From Tieghemiomyces parasiticus (taxonomy: Eukaryota > Kickxellomycota > Dimargaritomycetes > Dimargaritales > Dimargaritaceae): a stretch of 64,000 nucleotides of DNA. The position numbers and the translations under genes were made by a program. Below, one piece after another: positions 1-12,962 of this stretch (its first letter is position 1; each line of letters opens with the position of its first letter). The stretch is taken from positions 17,826 to 81,825 of the forward strand of contig JANBPT010000077.1 in the NCBI GenBank assembly GCA_027575765.1. The letters are read 5' to 3'. Under the pieces are notes generated by a model. That model had not been told where the DNA came from. It saw only the letters and a program-made list of their open reading frames with translations, and searched no databases.

Positions 1-1
1 C

Positions 2-64
2 ATCTCCCGGAACGGAAAGGCCGTTGGCTTCACTTGGGATACGGATCAGGAGGTGGAGTTTTAG
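2..64 (+). CDS. 3' end of an unidentified + strand gene (partial)
   Basis: The window opens inside an open frame that runs for 20 codons to a TAG at 62-64. It reads as a plausible protein C-terminus (ISRNGKAVGFTWDTDQEVEF), followed at once by an A-rich 3' flank. It converges on the F-box-like gene, whose stop lies about 200 bases away. The fragment is too short to name a family. It could be a chance open frame, since no start or domain is inside the window. Confidence 0.35.
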   Translation: MSRNGKAVGFTWDTDQEVEF

Positions 65-262
65 GTCACGGCAGTAAAAAAAAAGATATTATAATCATTA
101 CAGCACAGCTTGGGTTCATTCAACAAAGCACAAATACTGACACCTTTGGCCAGGAACATCACCTTCATAGCCCCCACGGTGGCCAATGATTCCCGAGGGA
201 TACTGATAACCATCATCGTACCACTGTTCATATCTTCGCGCTCCGTGCTCCTTAATGGTTAC

Positions 263-1886
263 TTAGTTATCCCATCCGTACATGGTGAGCATATCACGCA
301 TGAGCTGGACTGTTTTCCCATTAAAGGATATGGGCTTTTGGAGGGTATAGAACGGCACTTGACCCTTCACGCCACGGTCGTTAAAAATATGGGCGTTGAC
401 CAAGAACGCCAGACGGTTATCTTTCGGATCATAAATAGTCTTCTGGCCGTAGTAGTTGTCACTGCAACCTTCGGACTCGTCGTTAGGGAGCGGCACTTGG
501 ACCTCGCTGTTCCAAATGGTGGTAGCTTGACCAATGGCACTGCTGAAGCCATAGTCGTTAGCACAGATCAATACGCGCCATAGCAGGGCGACCAGGTTAT
601 CGTGGTCCCGGAAATGCGAGTACGTCATAGGCTCCTTTCCCAGTTCGCTCATGAGCATAAATGCGAGGGCGCTGCGTCGCAAGTAGGGTGTCATGTTGTC
701 TTCGTCATCTGACTCTATATCCTCACCATGATCTCCAAGATTGGGTCTGTCGTCGGCTTCCCTGTCCATTTCGGTGGGCTCGCCCGCCGTCTGTCCTTCA
801 TCCCCGTCGTTTCCATCTCCTAATGTCGGCCTGGTCGTCATGCCAATCTCCAGAGTTGGACGTGACGATAGAAATGTGTTCAGCTCGTCGAACTTACCGG
901 CGGATGCCATAGTGAACACGATGGCCAGGTCAGCCACCATGAATCCTTCGAAAGGGCAGGTATACATGTCCGCAATATTATAGCTCCCAACGGCGGCGTC
1001 GCGCAGGGCGGCCATACTCGGGGTCCGGCGGTGACTCATGGCCCAGAGAAATTCGGGGGTCTCACAGTAGCCGACTAGGCGGTCGCGCATGGCGAGAAGT
1101 GCATCCACGTCGCCCTCCGAAGCCAGGGAGAGCATAGGGGACAAGGCGAAGCGCTGAGACAAATCAAGGTCGGAGAAAACTAGGGCACCGGTCTCCTCGT
1201 CCATAGACTCGGCCTCCCCGATATATTTTTTAATATGCGGGATAAGGGTATGAATCGGCTGGCTAGTAAATTTTCTACGCAGTTCGAGCAGCTGCAAGTC
1301 CGTCTGGTCAGGCAAATAATTGCTGAAGAGGTCGAATTCGAAACGGAAAATGTCCGTCACACTGTCCTTTTCGGCCGGGCTGAGTGCTTCGTACTCAGTA
1401 CTGTAAGTGATGGCGCGAGATAGACGCAGGTGGGCCTGATAGTGACGATAATGAGTAGTAGGGCAGTTAGGGCAGTAATCATTAGTTCATGCTCGTGGAT
1501 AGGTCTATCTGAAGTTTGAAAGGGGGTTGTGGCTGACAGAGAAGTCATGGGCGCCCACTGGTACGAGCATTGTCTAGTGACAACGTGGCAGCCTAAGTAG
1601 GCCACAGCAGCAGCGACCCCCTATTTAAGGTTGGCACACTTACGAGGGCATTGCGGATACAGTGGTCCTCTATGGCCAGATCACGAATTTGCCGTGAGAG
1701 TTCTAAAAAGCGTGGCATGCTGAGTGGATCGGCAGCGTTCATAATGAGGAGCTGGATTTCCTTCGGGCAGGATGTAAATCCACTGGTGGACGACGACATG
1801 GCCGAAGTGAGGACTGGGGACTGGGCCAGGGCAGGGGAAAGCAGCATTCCTGCCACCAAAGGGGCCAGAGCGATGCGAGTAAGCAT
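263..1886 (-). CDS. F-box-like protein with N-terminal signal peptide, two exons, 471 aa
   Basis: Exon 1 is 1644-1886 (81 codons) and exon 2 is 263-1435. The 208-nt phase-0 intron has a GTAAGT donor, a CTAAC branch site about 38 nt before a CAG acceptor, and in-frame stops. Residues 1-21 look like a secretion signal: Arg4, a hydrophobic core and an ALA cleavage box before Gln22. Residues 39-81 fit an F-box-like helix set (CPKEIQLLI, then RFLELSRQIRDLA). The remaining 390 residues are mostly helical with no family I recognise. An acidic low-complexity insert (Asp/Glu/Gly-rich) lies near residues 287-328. A TATA box lies 138 nt upstream. The architecture matches the gene at 48762-50321, which lacks the signal peptide. 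F-box proteins normally work in cytosolic or nuclear SCF ubiquitin ligases, so a secreted one would be odd; an effector role is only a guess. A shorter exon 2 starting at 1393 after CTGAG is possible but weaker. Confidence 0.75.
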
Positions 1887-2023
1887 TGTTGGGGAAGCGT
1901 GTTGGAGAGGCTTTAGTAGCCGCGTGTAGAAAGCACTTCGGGTAGAAGTGGGATGGCGGGGGCGGGCGTGATGAGATAGCTCAGTGAATAAGCAATTAGG
2001 CCAAGGTGCGATAACACGTTGGC

Positions 2024-2030
2024 TTTTATA
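2024..2030 (-). promoter_or_regulatory. TATA box of the secreted F-box-like gene
   Basis: The minus strand reads CTATAAAAGCC here, followed two bases later by ACGT. It lies about 140 nt before the ATG at 1886, a normal distance for a TATA element plus a short leader. The same 11-mer, again followed within a few bases by ACGT, stands upstream of the paralogue near 50468. Confidence 0.65.
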
Positions 2031-5000
2031 GTGCCGAATCCGTCACCCGCCACGGCCCACATTTTAGGGCCGCGGAGTGGGCGCCGCCGTGGAAAATGCT
2101 GTCAGGGCTGAGCGACGGTGGATCAAGATAGAACCATCAGATGGATCAACGGCTAGGAACTAGTGCCATATGACGATACCGGGACCATATAGAAGCGTTA
2201 AGTTCGAACCAGAGAGAACGAGAAAGTATAAAATTGCGAAGGAGAGGAGGATGTACGAATAGTTACACCACGGCTCTGGTACCATCATGTTGAAACCCCG
2301 TCTATTGACGTCGCTGGACAGGAAATTATTCCTTGACCGTGGGTTCACACCGACGCCCCATTCCTCCTCGGAGGAGTTTGGGTGAGCGAGGAATTCCGTG
2401 CTCGTACGTCTGCCGCATTGGTCTCATTCATTTCTCTCACTTACTTTTCCTTCTTAATTGCCATTACTACGGATACCGTCAACCTTACCACTTGTCGTTG
2501 GGGCGGCGGGGTGCGTGATCAGCCCACAGAGGGAAGGGAACCCAGACCAACGAAAAGGAAGGGAGTACCGGTACGTTGAATGGCTGGCGCTGGTGACATG
2601 TGGAAGGGAGGCGTGGCTAATAATAGCCGACGTGGTACCGTCCTGTACGCTTAAGTGACACTGACCAATACGATGAGCGGTAGCAGGGTTAGGGTAATAC
2701 GAGGTAGCGGCGGTCAGCCTTCCTGGCGTCCATCATGTCAGTTCCAGTAGTCATTGAAGAGTGTGGATGACGGAGGGAAAATGTGAAATAGTGAAGGAGT
2801 GGCGGTATTGGTTGTGGCGAACGTTGACGTAGTGAAACTTAAGCCACTCTGCTGCCAGGGTATACACTGTCCTACCATCGGTGCAATGAAACGGGCACAG
2901 GACGGTAGACCTGAGATTGAATTTCCGGCATGGAAGGGATTGGCCCGGCGCTTGCGCGGCCTCTTCATTCCGGTAAGCTCTCATCCGTAATAGCCCTTTC
3001 TTATACAGAAATATTGAAGATAATCTCACATCGCGAGGAAGTCTATGGTCTGTGTGGTCCAATGGCACAGGCTAAGATGTAGTAGAGAATTGTTAGACTC
3101 GGTATAAGCCGAAATTTTTACCACCCAATAGCTTACTTATTCTTGATCAGCATAGCATGAGTAAGTTTGGTGTGTTTGCCATTTATCGCATTGAAACCAT
3201 TTAAACTGTCGTCCGGGACGTAGAATAGAGAGAATTCGATGCCAAACACGTGGGTAGATAAGGCTGTGCTAGGTGAAATGTTGGAGGTGAAATAAAGAGT
3301 TTTATTGGAAGTGAAAGTGTAGAGAAGTAACGGTATCGTTTCTCAATTGGCGCGGTGTGCGCCTTATAAGCTGAAGGGCGGTTGGCCTCGGTGTGTTCGT
3401 AACTAGGTGCGAAAACTCTCGGTGAGTCCTCGGTCAGATGGGCTTCGGTGGAAGACCGTGGAGCCTCTGGTGCAAGGGTAACATAAGTGAGTCATGTTAA
3501 GGTGGTCAATCCGAGGCTTTTGGGCGGGCGTCTAGGTGTAGAAACAATGTAGCTGGTTACAGGATATATCTTAATGCCTCTTTCGGGTACCATAATAATT
3601 ATTCTGCACTAAATCGCTTCCGTTTTCAGAACTATTGTCAATTTAAGTCTGACTGCGAAAGAAAGATGAAGTGAACATTGTAGAGACACAGGGTAAAGCA
3701 AGGTACGACAGTGACGGTGAAACTGCACCTTGGCAATCAACGGAGCTATATAGTTTCCTACTTGATGCCATATGTTAACCCTCCTACCCTTGCACGCCCA
3801 TACCATGTCTACCATTCACCAGAATAACCTTCACATTATAAAAATCCTGCAAGTGAATTAGGCTAGATCTCTGCAGGAAGTACCCTGTGCCCTGCCATCT
3901 CGGCCGGATTCTCACCAACTGTTGTATTGGCCCACGTACTATGCTTGATCGCAATCTAAGGGCCTTCATAATTAGCTTGGAGTACTCCTCATAGCTGAGA
4001 ATAACATGCCATAATTCGTTCACCGCCACCCCCGCTCCTGTCCTTGCCCTTTGTCTGCAATAACCTGATGAATCACCGCCCTTAATGCAGCGGTATGGCT
4101 AGCGGCGCCTGCTAATCCGAAGACTTCTGGCCTAAACAAGGGTTGACAATGAAGGATAGAGGTAATGGTTGTTATGATACATACCAACGTAGAGAACTTA
4201 ACTACGGGGCACAGGATAGAAAAGGTTTACCAAGTGGACCAAACCAGCAATGGACATGCAGGGTTCAGTCTTTGGTGCCAAACTATTGCCTGACGTCGCC
4301 TGGGCAGATCCTAGCCATGTTAGTGCCCGTTTCTTGAAGGACTATCGTGAAGGTTTGAAGCCGACTCCCTTTGACGATCTACCCTGGCCATGTCCATCTG
4401 GGAAATTCTTTCACCAAAGTTCCTGAAAAGGAACGCAAGAAGGGTGGGTTTTGGAGATAGGGTTGATTAAATTGGCGAGTCGACAAAATCTAGCACACTT
4501 CATTATGTTCGGCGCTTCAACCCCCCCCCCACATTCTCCCGGAACAGCTAGATACCCTTAATCAAACGCGTCGCGCCATAACCTCCCCCCAACGAGCTTC
4601 GAAAATTTCCCCCCCCCCTTCCCCTCCTCTTGGGGCTGGCAATAGGGGGAAATAGTAGGGTGGAGTTGCCATCCACCTCTCCCTTCCCTCTTTGACATCA
4701 ATATCTGGCCCATTCTATGCTTAGTGGCAATGGTGTAGAGTATCCCGACATTAGTTGCATGCACTTGACCTTTGATCCATGGCCTCTTAAGCAGGGCACC
4801 AGAGAACCATCTATTCGAACGGGGTGTTTAACGCGGCCCCATACCGTTATTACACTACCCTGCCACCGGTTTAAAAATCGCCTACCTCACCTCGTTGGCA
4901 TTGTCATTCGAATCCTTCTTTAACCCTTATCTCCCCACCCCTTACTTTATGTGGAAACTCAGACCGAACCTTTAGTATACTTTTACTGAAAAGACGCGCT

Positions 5001-8000
5001 GTAGGTATCCGATCCCCATGCCGGTCGGGGTGACGGCCCTCCCCGAAGAGTTACCACTCGACCTAACCGCTAGTAACAGGGGCTTTGGTTTCCATTATAA
5101 TGGGGAGCGAGCCGGACGAGCTTATACCCTACTCTGCCCTTCCGCCTAGCCGTTCATTTCCCCCTCCTCTGTCTTCCGATGCCGACTGATCCCCAATTGT
5201 CGCCAGTCACCAGTTTCATATCCCCAATAGGGACGACCGCGCGAAGAAGACCCAATCGATGGTGATTGAGACCTACAAAGGAATAGAGGCGAATGGTGGA
5301 CTTCGCTCCGGAGCGGTGGAAGGATAATGGTGATAGAAAGAAGGGAAATGTGGCGTGTCCTATTTACCACGACCGCCGGTTTTGACTTTCCGGCCAGGCT
5401 AGTTGACAGCACCATACTTCCAAATTAAGGTTAATGACGCGACGTGCCTTATCCGTCGCCGTTCAAACTTTAGTCAGCCGTCTTAAAGAAAATACAGTTT
5501 AAATGCGCGAGTATAGCCGACGGCACTTCTTGGTTAGTGCCTTTGAAATGGTTTTCATATTGGTACGGGTCGTTCGGGGGAGCAGATTAAGTAATCTATA
5601 AACTGACAATCATCGGACAATTGGAATACCGTAACTTGAAAACCAGAAAAAAAAAACACGGGCCACGGTGATCCGACGAGATGCAGATTCGCTCGGGACA
5701 CATAGTATCAATGTACCTTTCTGTCTAGGTGACAGAAGTTCCCGATTGACCTTGTGTGATGTAGTATCAGATCAAACAAATTTGGCACCCAACAGGATAC
5801 CGAACACCAACAGATAAAGCGACGGGTGAGGACTTGAGGTGTGAAGGAAGAGGAGGGCGATCCACCTGTCATAACAAATCCGGCGCGCACCAGAAAATAA
5901 CCTCTTAGGCCTGCACATCGTCAGCCTCCCACCGTGTAGGATGTCCACTAAATCTGTCAATTAACCTAGAACCAGACGCCACCCTCTCTATTTCCACGCG
6001 ACGCACCCTGGTCTTGGTGATGAACATGTTTTGGGTGGCTTGCAGTGGACGGATCCGTGTCAAAGTGACAATAGGCGTGTGTATAATAGGGTACAGCAAA
6101 GGGAGGAGGTACTAAGCACTAGATTTTCTACGACCCAAGCAAGACATCATTTGAAAATTCCGATATTAAAAAAGGGGGGCTGCGGTACTAGTTCAGTACT
6201 TGGTTTGACAGATAGGTGGACCTCGGTCGCCAGTAACGTGTCAATGGAGCACAGCCGTTTCACAAAAGGGCTCGTCTTGAAAGGAATTGACCACCAGACA
6301 AAATGCAGTGTTAATCCCAACCGTTCATTGTGAAGGTTAGAAGCCGAAATGAATCAATTGTGCGGCCTCCCCAACCGCATGGAATGCCAGTTAGGGAAAA
6401 TGCGCCGACCTATGGAATTGACGCTGGAGAGATGCCAATGCCAATATTATCCTACATGCCTGCCCCGAAATTAGTCAGTTGAGGTCAGGTTCCCAAGCTG
6501 ATTGTATATGTGGTCCCACGAACCTGGGCGAGAGAAAGTCCGCTACTGCCGCTTTCCCGCTATTGCGCCCCTCTCCCCTCTATTATGGAGCCAAATGACA
6601 CGGTTGTCTTCTTCCGCGTACCCTGACTGTGAGCAGACCAGTTGCCACAGCGGACCGTCCCCTACATCTGTTGGTGATGAACAATACAAAGTGGGTAAAT
6701 AAAGTGGCACGCCAAGGGAACCCCAGAATACGGTGGCAGCGGAGGCATAGAGCTTCGTTGTTCCCAACCTTTCGAACCGAGTAGCCGCTCAGCATTTAGT
6801 GATTGGCAGTTTCCCCGCTGTCATGTGTTACATTAAAAACGACAGCTTAGATTAAAAGGTAGCGGGGAAAGTCATGAAGAAGGGGAGTTGGGGAGATCAT
6901 TGACCTTACTATTAGAGAGCCAGCGAGGATTCTAGAACACTTCTAGTTTCTTTGAAGCAATGGCGTCGGTAATAAAATCAAACCGCCGAAGTAAAGGAGG
7001 GGGACGGGCAGCAGGAGGCTATCTATCAAACCACCATTTTTTTCACCTTCCTTCGGGCACAGCCACCATCTGTACTACCTTCCTTCTGAATACCATTGTC
7101 TCCACCATCCCCAATGTCGGTACAATACGAGAACCCCTGATTAGTGGCCCAACCCACGGCTGTCCTGGAAGGTGCCCCTATCCCCCCCCCGTTTGGTCGT
7201 CTGATGCTACATTACCGCCTTGGAATCGACCCCAGCTGTGCCGCCGTGTCCACCCAGACCGCCGATGGCCACCTAACCTGCATCTTCCAGCCGAGAGCCG
7301 GGTATCCCAAGTAGTAGTGCTGCAGGTGAGCCGGCCGCCACTACTTTACCTGGGACATCACGTGGAGGTGCCAAGACTGCTGATGGACACACTTTGAAGC
7401 CAGGCCGACAGATCCGGTGCACGGGAGTACACGGTGTCACATTCTCTCTAGGGCCTGTCGGTCGCGGAGCTCAGGCATCTGTACATGAAGCCGGTGAATT
7501 GGTTCAAAAAACACTGTAAACGACTGACCACATGCTTGTCATACTGTGCTCCCCCCCCCCACCTTGCCGTCGAAAGCCAACCGTCAGACGGTGAAGAGGC
7601 CAAATATCACTTCACTTTACGCAGCGAGCCAGTTTCTCCGGGGGAGTGAGGCCGGGTTTAGCCCCCCCCCCCGAAGGTTGAATATTACCAAAGCCAGAAG
7701 GGATTGGGAAACCCCAGTCACTACTAGGACTACCGGAAGTCACATGTTGTGCTCAGTCGGACCTACAGACCGTATTGAATCGGAAGTTGGCGCGTGTTCT
7801 CCCTTCGACCGAAGAAGCCGCTACAGATTACGTAACTCTCGGCATCGGATATTTTCTCCCCCCCCATACCCACCGATTAGAGAGGAAAAGAGAGTGCGAC
7901 CCACGGTGTGCTCCTGGTGGCAGCATCCCTTACGGCACCTAATACTTGTACATGTACGTGACAACGGGATTTTAGAATACCAATGTTAAATACTTTTGCC

Positions 8001-9314
8001 GGGGTATTGACTGGGTGACTGGTGGTGTACCTACACAGATAGATATTAGTGTGTGTGAGTGGGTGTGTGAATAGTGGTTTATAAAATACCCAAATAACAA
8101 TGGATAACCTCTACTCAAGCCATAATTAAAGGTGGGAAGAAGAGGACTTAAAGCACGACGAGATATTGCAACCAGTGCTTTCAGGTGAGCAGGGCGTACA
8201 ATTGGAAAAGGTGCCATATCAGTCATGCACAGGTGCAGGAATTTCAATGCAGGGGAGGCCGTGAACCATTCCCCCTTCCTTCCTTTTCGTACTACCCGAA
8301 AGTGTCAAACGGGCCCCGCCAAGGGGGCCTTGCATGGCAATTGTAGATGGAAGGCTGCGAGGGATTCTGATTCCTGACAAGGGAGTAGAGACCGAGAAAT
8401 AGAGAGATGGAGAAATGGGGGGGGGAAGAGAGGCTATCTCACATTCCGTGTTGCAATGACCGACCCCAAAGGATGGCTTGAGAGAGAGTTTGAGAGAAAG
8501 GGTAACTACTAGTTCGGGCATAAGTATGTGTTAGGCCTGATGAGTTGGAATAGATGGGCTGGATGAAGACAGAAGGGGAGGGACAATAGAGGAACGTCCC
8601 GACGGGTGAAATTGACCCTAACGACGGTATCTATAAGAGATGCAGGCCCGTTTCATTTATGACAACCCCCGGAGCCCTGCTATCCTGATCTACGTGATAC
8701 CCTCTCCCCTCGCCCACCCCAACCTGCATTCCTCCACTTGTTAATTAGTCTTAACCGCGGCGACAGGACATTGTCTAGGAAAAGTTTCAAGGGAGGAGGA
8801 GGAGGGGGTGCGCCCTCTGGAACAACCACCCTTCGCCCCCCCCCTTCCCATCGGGGACCGGCCATCCTCACGGTTGGGAAGGGGTAGCGATTATGCGTCC
8901 TGGAAGAGGGTAGGGATGATGGTGAGGAAAGGTGGTGTGAACGAGGGACAAAGGTTTCCACCATCGTTGGGGGTAGATGAGAGCCTGAGGATGGAGAGAC
9001 TAGACTCTCGGGACATCCCGGTAATGGTCTGTCAAATAGGGGGTTTCACTCCTGCCCCCTCTCTTTCTTTCTTAATTTCCCTCTATCCACTACCATCGGC
9101 ATCATGACGACCACTACATACCTATCCATTCCTAAACCGAATCAACAAGGTACCCACTGTTTACTGTCGCCGGTAATTCGTCTAGGGGTCTGCATTTGTG
9201 AGTGTTAGGATGGCGCAGCGACCAAGGCAACGACTTTCCTCTCCCACCTCTTCCCAGTGTTGGGCCCTGAACAACGCCAATATTGTCCAGAATCCATTAC
9301 AGTGCGCGATGATG

Positions 9315-9343
9315 ATGGCTAATCTAGGAAAAGGATTAGCCAT
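9315..9343. repeat. Perfect 10-bp inverted repeat with 9-nt loop
   Basis: The arms ATGGCTAATC (9315-9324) and GATTAGCCAT (9334-9343) are exact reverse complements around TAGGAAAAG. A (GA)7 run begins eight bases later. There is no adjacent gene, so a terminator role is unsupported. Confidence 0.7.
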
Positions 9344-9350
9344 TACCATG

Positions 9351-9364
9351 GAGAGAGAGAGAGA
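9351..9364. repeat. (GA)7 microsatellite
   Basis: Seven GA units lie just after the inverted repeat at 9315-9343. It sits in gene-free DNA. Confidence 0.9.
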
Positions 9365-10888
9365 GGGAAGGTCTGTGAGGCGCAAAGACCCTGGGGAAAT
9401 TTCATATCCCCCCCTCCGCCCCAACCCGTAAAACACGGGACTTACCACGGTACCTCGCCTCCGCTCATCTATACAGCCAAACGTAGGAACTATCCGTAGC
9501 CAGGTGAGCGTCAACCCCCCGAAAAGGATACGGTGGCGGGAAGAAACCCCTTGCGGCCAAGACCACATGTAGAACATGCTAAATGGTTTTTGAGGATGGC
9601 CAGGGAAAAGGCTAAAGGTCCATCTATTCTAGCCTAAAAAGACGTCTCACAAAATGGCGAAATGGGTGGGGGGGTATGCTTTTAACCTAGTTATATTACC
9701 CCAGACGTGAGACGGCACAATAGCCGTGGCCGTCGGACTAGTTGAGCGTACGTGGACTATGGAGGGGGCGAGCGAGCCAGTACTCACCGCTGTTGTAACC
9801 ACGCTACCTGACCAGCGTGCGTACGGCCGGGTGCATTAGGATAGAGGGAGGGAGGGGAAGAAGTGTCCGGGTAGAAAAAGAAGAAAAAAATAAAGTGGGA
9901 GGCGGAGGCAACTACATCAGGAAACTCGGCCGACTGGGATACCCCGATTCTGCCCTTGACGCGTCTCCCGGCGCGCTGTGTAGCCTTCCTGATCCTAACC
10001 GAATAATGAGTAGGTGGGTGTGTGGTATATAGGGAGGGAATGGGGTGAGATCGATTAAGGTCGGACAAAAACAACGGCCACGGTTGCCCGAAATGGAGTA
10101 GTGAAACCTGACAATCTTATTTATGAGGTGGAATGCAGTAACCCAAACGTATACTCAAGTAGCCTCCCCATACCCTCCATATGGACATTGATAGGCTGGC
10201 GCATCCAAGTATAGGCGTAGCTATGAATCAGTCCTTGACCATTGCATCTAAGGCCCCGGTAGCGTCATTGTACCTACTCTTTCCCAACGATCTTCTCTAG
10301 AATTGCTGGAGACTACCAACCCTCGGTTTGAGTTGGGGGGAGGAGAGGGCAATGGTAGGCTCAAGTAAATGTCTTCCACTTAAAGAGATCTCATGATGGT
10401 TAGGGTGGGGTAAAAAAAACGGGTCCAGATCCGGTGCCCGAGAGCGTGTGAAAAGCTGCCCCCCCACGCCCCCTCTCTCCCCGGGCGTGATACTAAATTG
10501 CCCCCCCCCGACTGTTTACCCCGCCTTTGTACTGTTTCAGAGCTTGACTTCAACCCTCCCCGCGCCACCCAACCAACCATAACTGGGTTTGTAGTGGATG
10601 GCCTTGTCATACCAGAAGCCATTCATCCTTCAATTACCTAGAGGTGCCGGAGAATAGAGGAGGGAACGAAAAAGGTGAGCGGATGGAATTATTGGAGTAC
10701 AAGGGGATGGGGAAGGCTCAGTGGCGCAGCGCAATCCCTCCCTCCCCTCCCGTCCTTAACTCCATCCTGAGACTTCATGGCAGATGACACCGCCTCTCGT
10801 TTCTTTTTTCGGCAGACTGCGGAATGAGAGAGAGGACAAAAGAACAGTGCGTTATCTTCGGGCCATCATTTGGGAGCTATCAACATAT

Positions 10889-10902
10889 ACACACACACAC
10901 AC
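10889..10902. repeat. (AC)7 microsatellite
   Basis: Seven AC units in gene-free sequence. Confidence 0.9.
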
Positions 10903-12134
10903 CCTGGAATGCTGAATTTTGGAGCCCCCCTGGGTCCGACAAGGCATGAAGGGTCCACTGTCGCATATCCTAGCGTCATCTCAGTTGGTATACCTTTAAA
11001 GCCAAGGCCGCAGCGATTAGTAATAGCCCACTTGTCCTCCTCTCTCCCGCAGCAAGACGATAGGGATGATCCCTGGGGTCCGAAGTATCCACCGCTCAGA
11101 CCATTCTTGACGCCTCCCTCTCCCTGTCACACTCCACTGCGCCCGTTGCAAAAGGCTCCACCCGTGTTATCCTCCTACTCCCCCGCCCCATCTCCTCCCT
11201 CCCTTCCCCTCCCCTCGTACCATCTCACCTTATGACACGTGTGTTCGTCTAAGCAGCGCCTGCCCCTCTGATCTCGTTCCTGTCCCTCTCTCCCACCATC
11301 ACAAGGAACCCTCGCCCCTCCCCACTTTTGGAATGATTCGAATGGCAAAACCGGAGAGCCTGTAGGGTATATATGTGTACTTATTTGTCAGGGTGGAATG
11401 TAACTCCTCCAAACCGGGACCCTGGGACCGAGGAAGTGGGGATGTAGAGGACCGGCTAGGTCTGAAGGGAAAAGATGGCTGAGTTCGACCCATTCCAGAG
11501 AATCAAATGAGAAAACAGGTCTAAGGTGGGCCGACCAGTGGGTGGATTCAATGTTGTGGGCACTGGGTAGGGTCAGCAGTTTGTATCGTGCTATGCGTAC
11601 CTATGGCGAGACCCTAATGCAGGAGGCGGCGTAAGGATCGATAGCCCTTTCAGGGTAAATGGTCTATCGGATAAACCCCCCCCCCACCACCACCATATAC
11701 GGCAGGGTGGGCGATTACACGCGGTCGCCTGTTGTATAATTTAATACCACGTATTTAGTTGCGGCTCCTTGAGACGCTTTCGACATCCGGATCAATTGGG
11801 TGCATGAACGAGAGCGATGAATTAGGGCTCTGATAGGGACCATCTCTTTTTCACTCTTTCTATACAGAGAGGTCGACTGCATAACAGTCCCGAGTTGCCC
11901 TTAGGTATATCGACAGGTCACAAGCGGTGACAGGTGTTTGGAATGTGCCCACGCCAACTGATTTTACAGACTTTAGGAGAAACAACGACCTATTAACAAG
12001 TAGAAGGTACGCAAGGATTTCGCGCGGGTTTAATACACGACGAGGTATACCTGATTACCTCATGTGAATAGGTGCGTGACACCTACAATAACCCCAGCAT
12101 AGAAGACGACTCGTGAGCTTCAATTCCCCCTCCG

Positions 12135-12166
12135 CCCCCCTCCCTCCCCGCAAGGAGGGAGGGGGG
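12135..12166. repeat. Perfect 13-bp GC-rich inverted repeat, 6-nt loop
   Basis: A pyrimidine arm CCCCCCTCCCTCC (12135-12147) and a purine arm GGAGGGAGGGGGG (12154-12166) are exact reverse complements around CCGCAA. Flanking G and T could add one G-U pair in RNA. It would form a very stable hairpin; the G-rich arm could also form four-stranded DNA. No gene is adjacent. Confidence 0.85.
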
Positions 12167-12946
12167 TAATAAAGAGCGGGAGGAGGGAAAGTACAGCAAT
12201 AGATTGGAGGTCTGGCTCTGACCTCGGCAAAATGGTCAATAAACCCGCACCCTCCCCCTTTCCTCCTCCCACATCCCAAGGATCCTGAGACACGACCCTA
12301 GTAGTGCATAGTGAGACTTTAATAACTAATGCTGAATGTAGATGTAAAAGCAACCTCAACCCCCTCCCCCTTTCCTCAACGTGTGTAGTAAGTGAGGTGG
12401 TAAAATTGTGATCATATGCAAGGAATTAGTGCGAAGGTCGGGTGACATACCCTACGCCAGGGGGGCCCCTTTGACAAGGGTAGATGCCGTCGGGCAGGCT
12501 TGCAAGGAAGGAGAAGGGGGGCATTGAGGTTACGGGGAATAATTGAGCAGCCGGCGCAGAAATAAAACGAAGCTTTTTATTAAAAATTAATACTAAAAAC
12601 CAACATTTATTATGGAAGCCACCTCCCTATACCCGGACATTAAGTGTCATCAACGTCACGTTCCAAAGTGGGACTGGCGTTTCAGATTAATTTAGAGCCG
12701 CTTGTGCTCGCGATGGAGAGTCCAGAGCCGTATTTACTTTAAAGACTGCTCCAGCAGACCCCCCCCCACCCATACCCATTCCCATGTACATGACTGGAAT
12801 GCATTACATTGTACAACCTCCCCCTCTCCTCCTCCCCTATCGAACCTAATGTTGACCAGTAGGTGCAACTTCAGATACCTTTGTATACTGTGATCGACTT
12901 CATAGACGGCTGTCAGAGTTGAGAGTAAAATAATGAGCGCCAAAGG

Positions 12947-12962
12947 AAAAAAAAAAAAAAAA
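12947..12962. repeat. A16 homopolymer
   Basis: Sixteen uninterrupted A residues on the + strand, in gene-free DNA. Confidence 0.9.

Larger units (their letters stand above)
2041..12900. other. Gene-free stretch with C/G homopolymers
   Basis: No frame carries a recognisable protein. The longest open frames (about 145 codons at 6960-7397 and 7546-7989) read through poly-C tracts and low-complexity sequence. C runs of 8-11 bases occur near 4521, 4609, 7182, 7551, 7662, 7858, 8836, 10501, 11676 and 12759; a G9 run is at 8417. Two perfect hairpins lie at 9315-9343 and 12135-12166. No transposon domain, tRNA or rRNA was seen. Confidence 0.6.

Noticed and set aside
110..583. 157-codon + strand open frame
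   Set aside because: It overlaps the 3' part of the F-box-like gene in antisense and has no domain; the minus-strand frame continues coherently.
2683..2694. GGGTTAGGG telomere-like sequence
   Set aside because: Only one and a half units occur; a telomere or interstitial telomeric array would need tandem copies.
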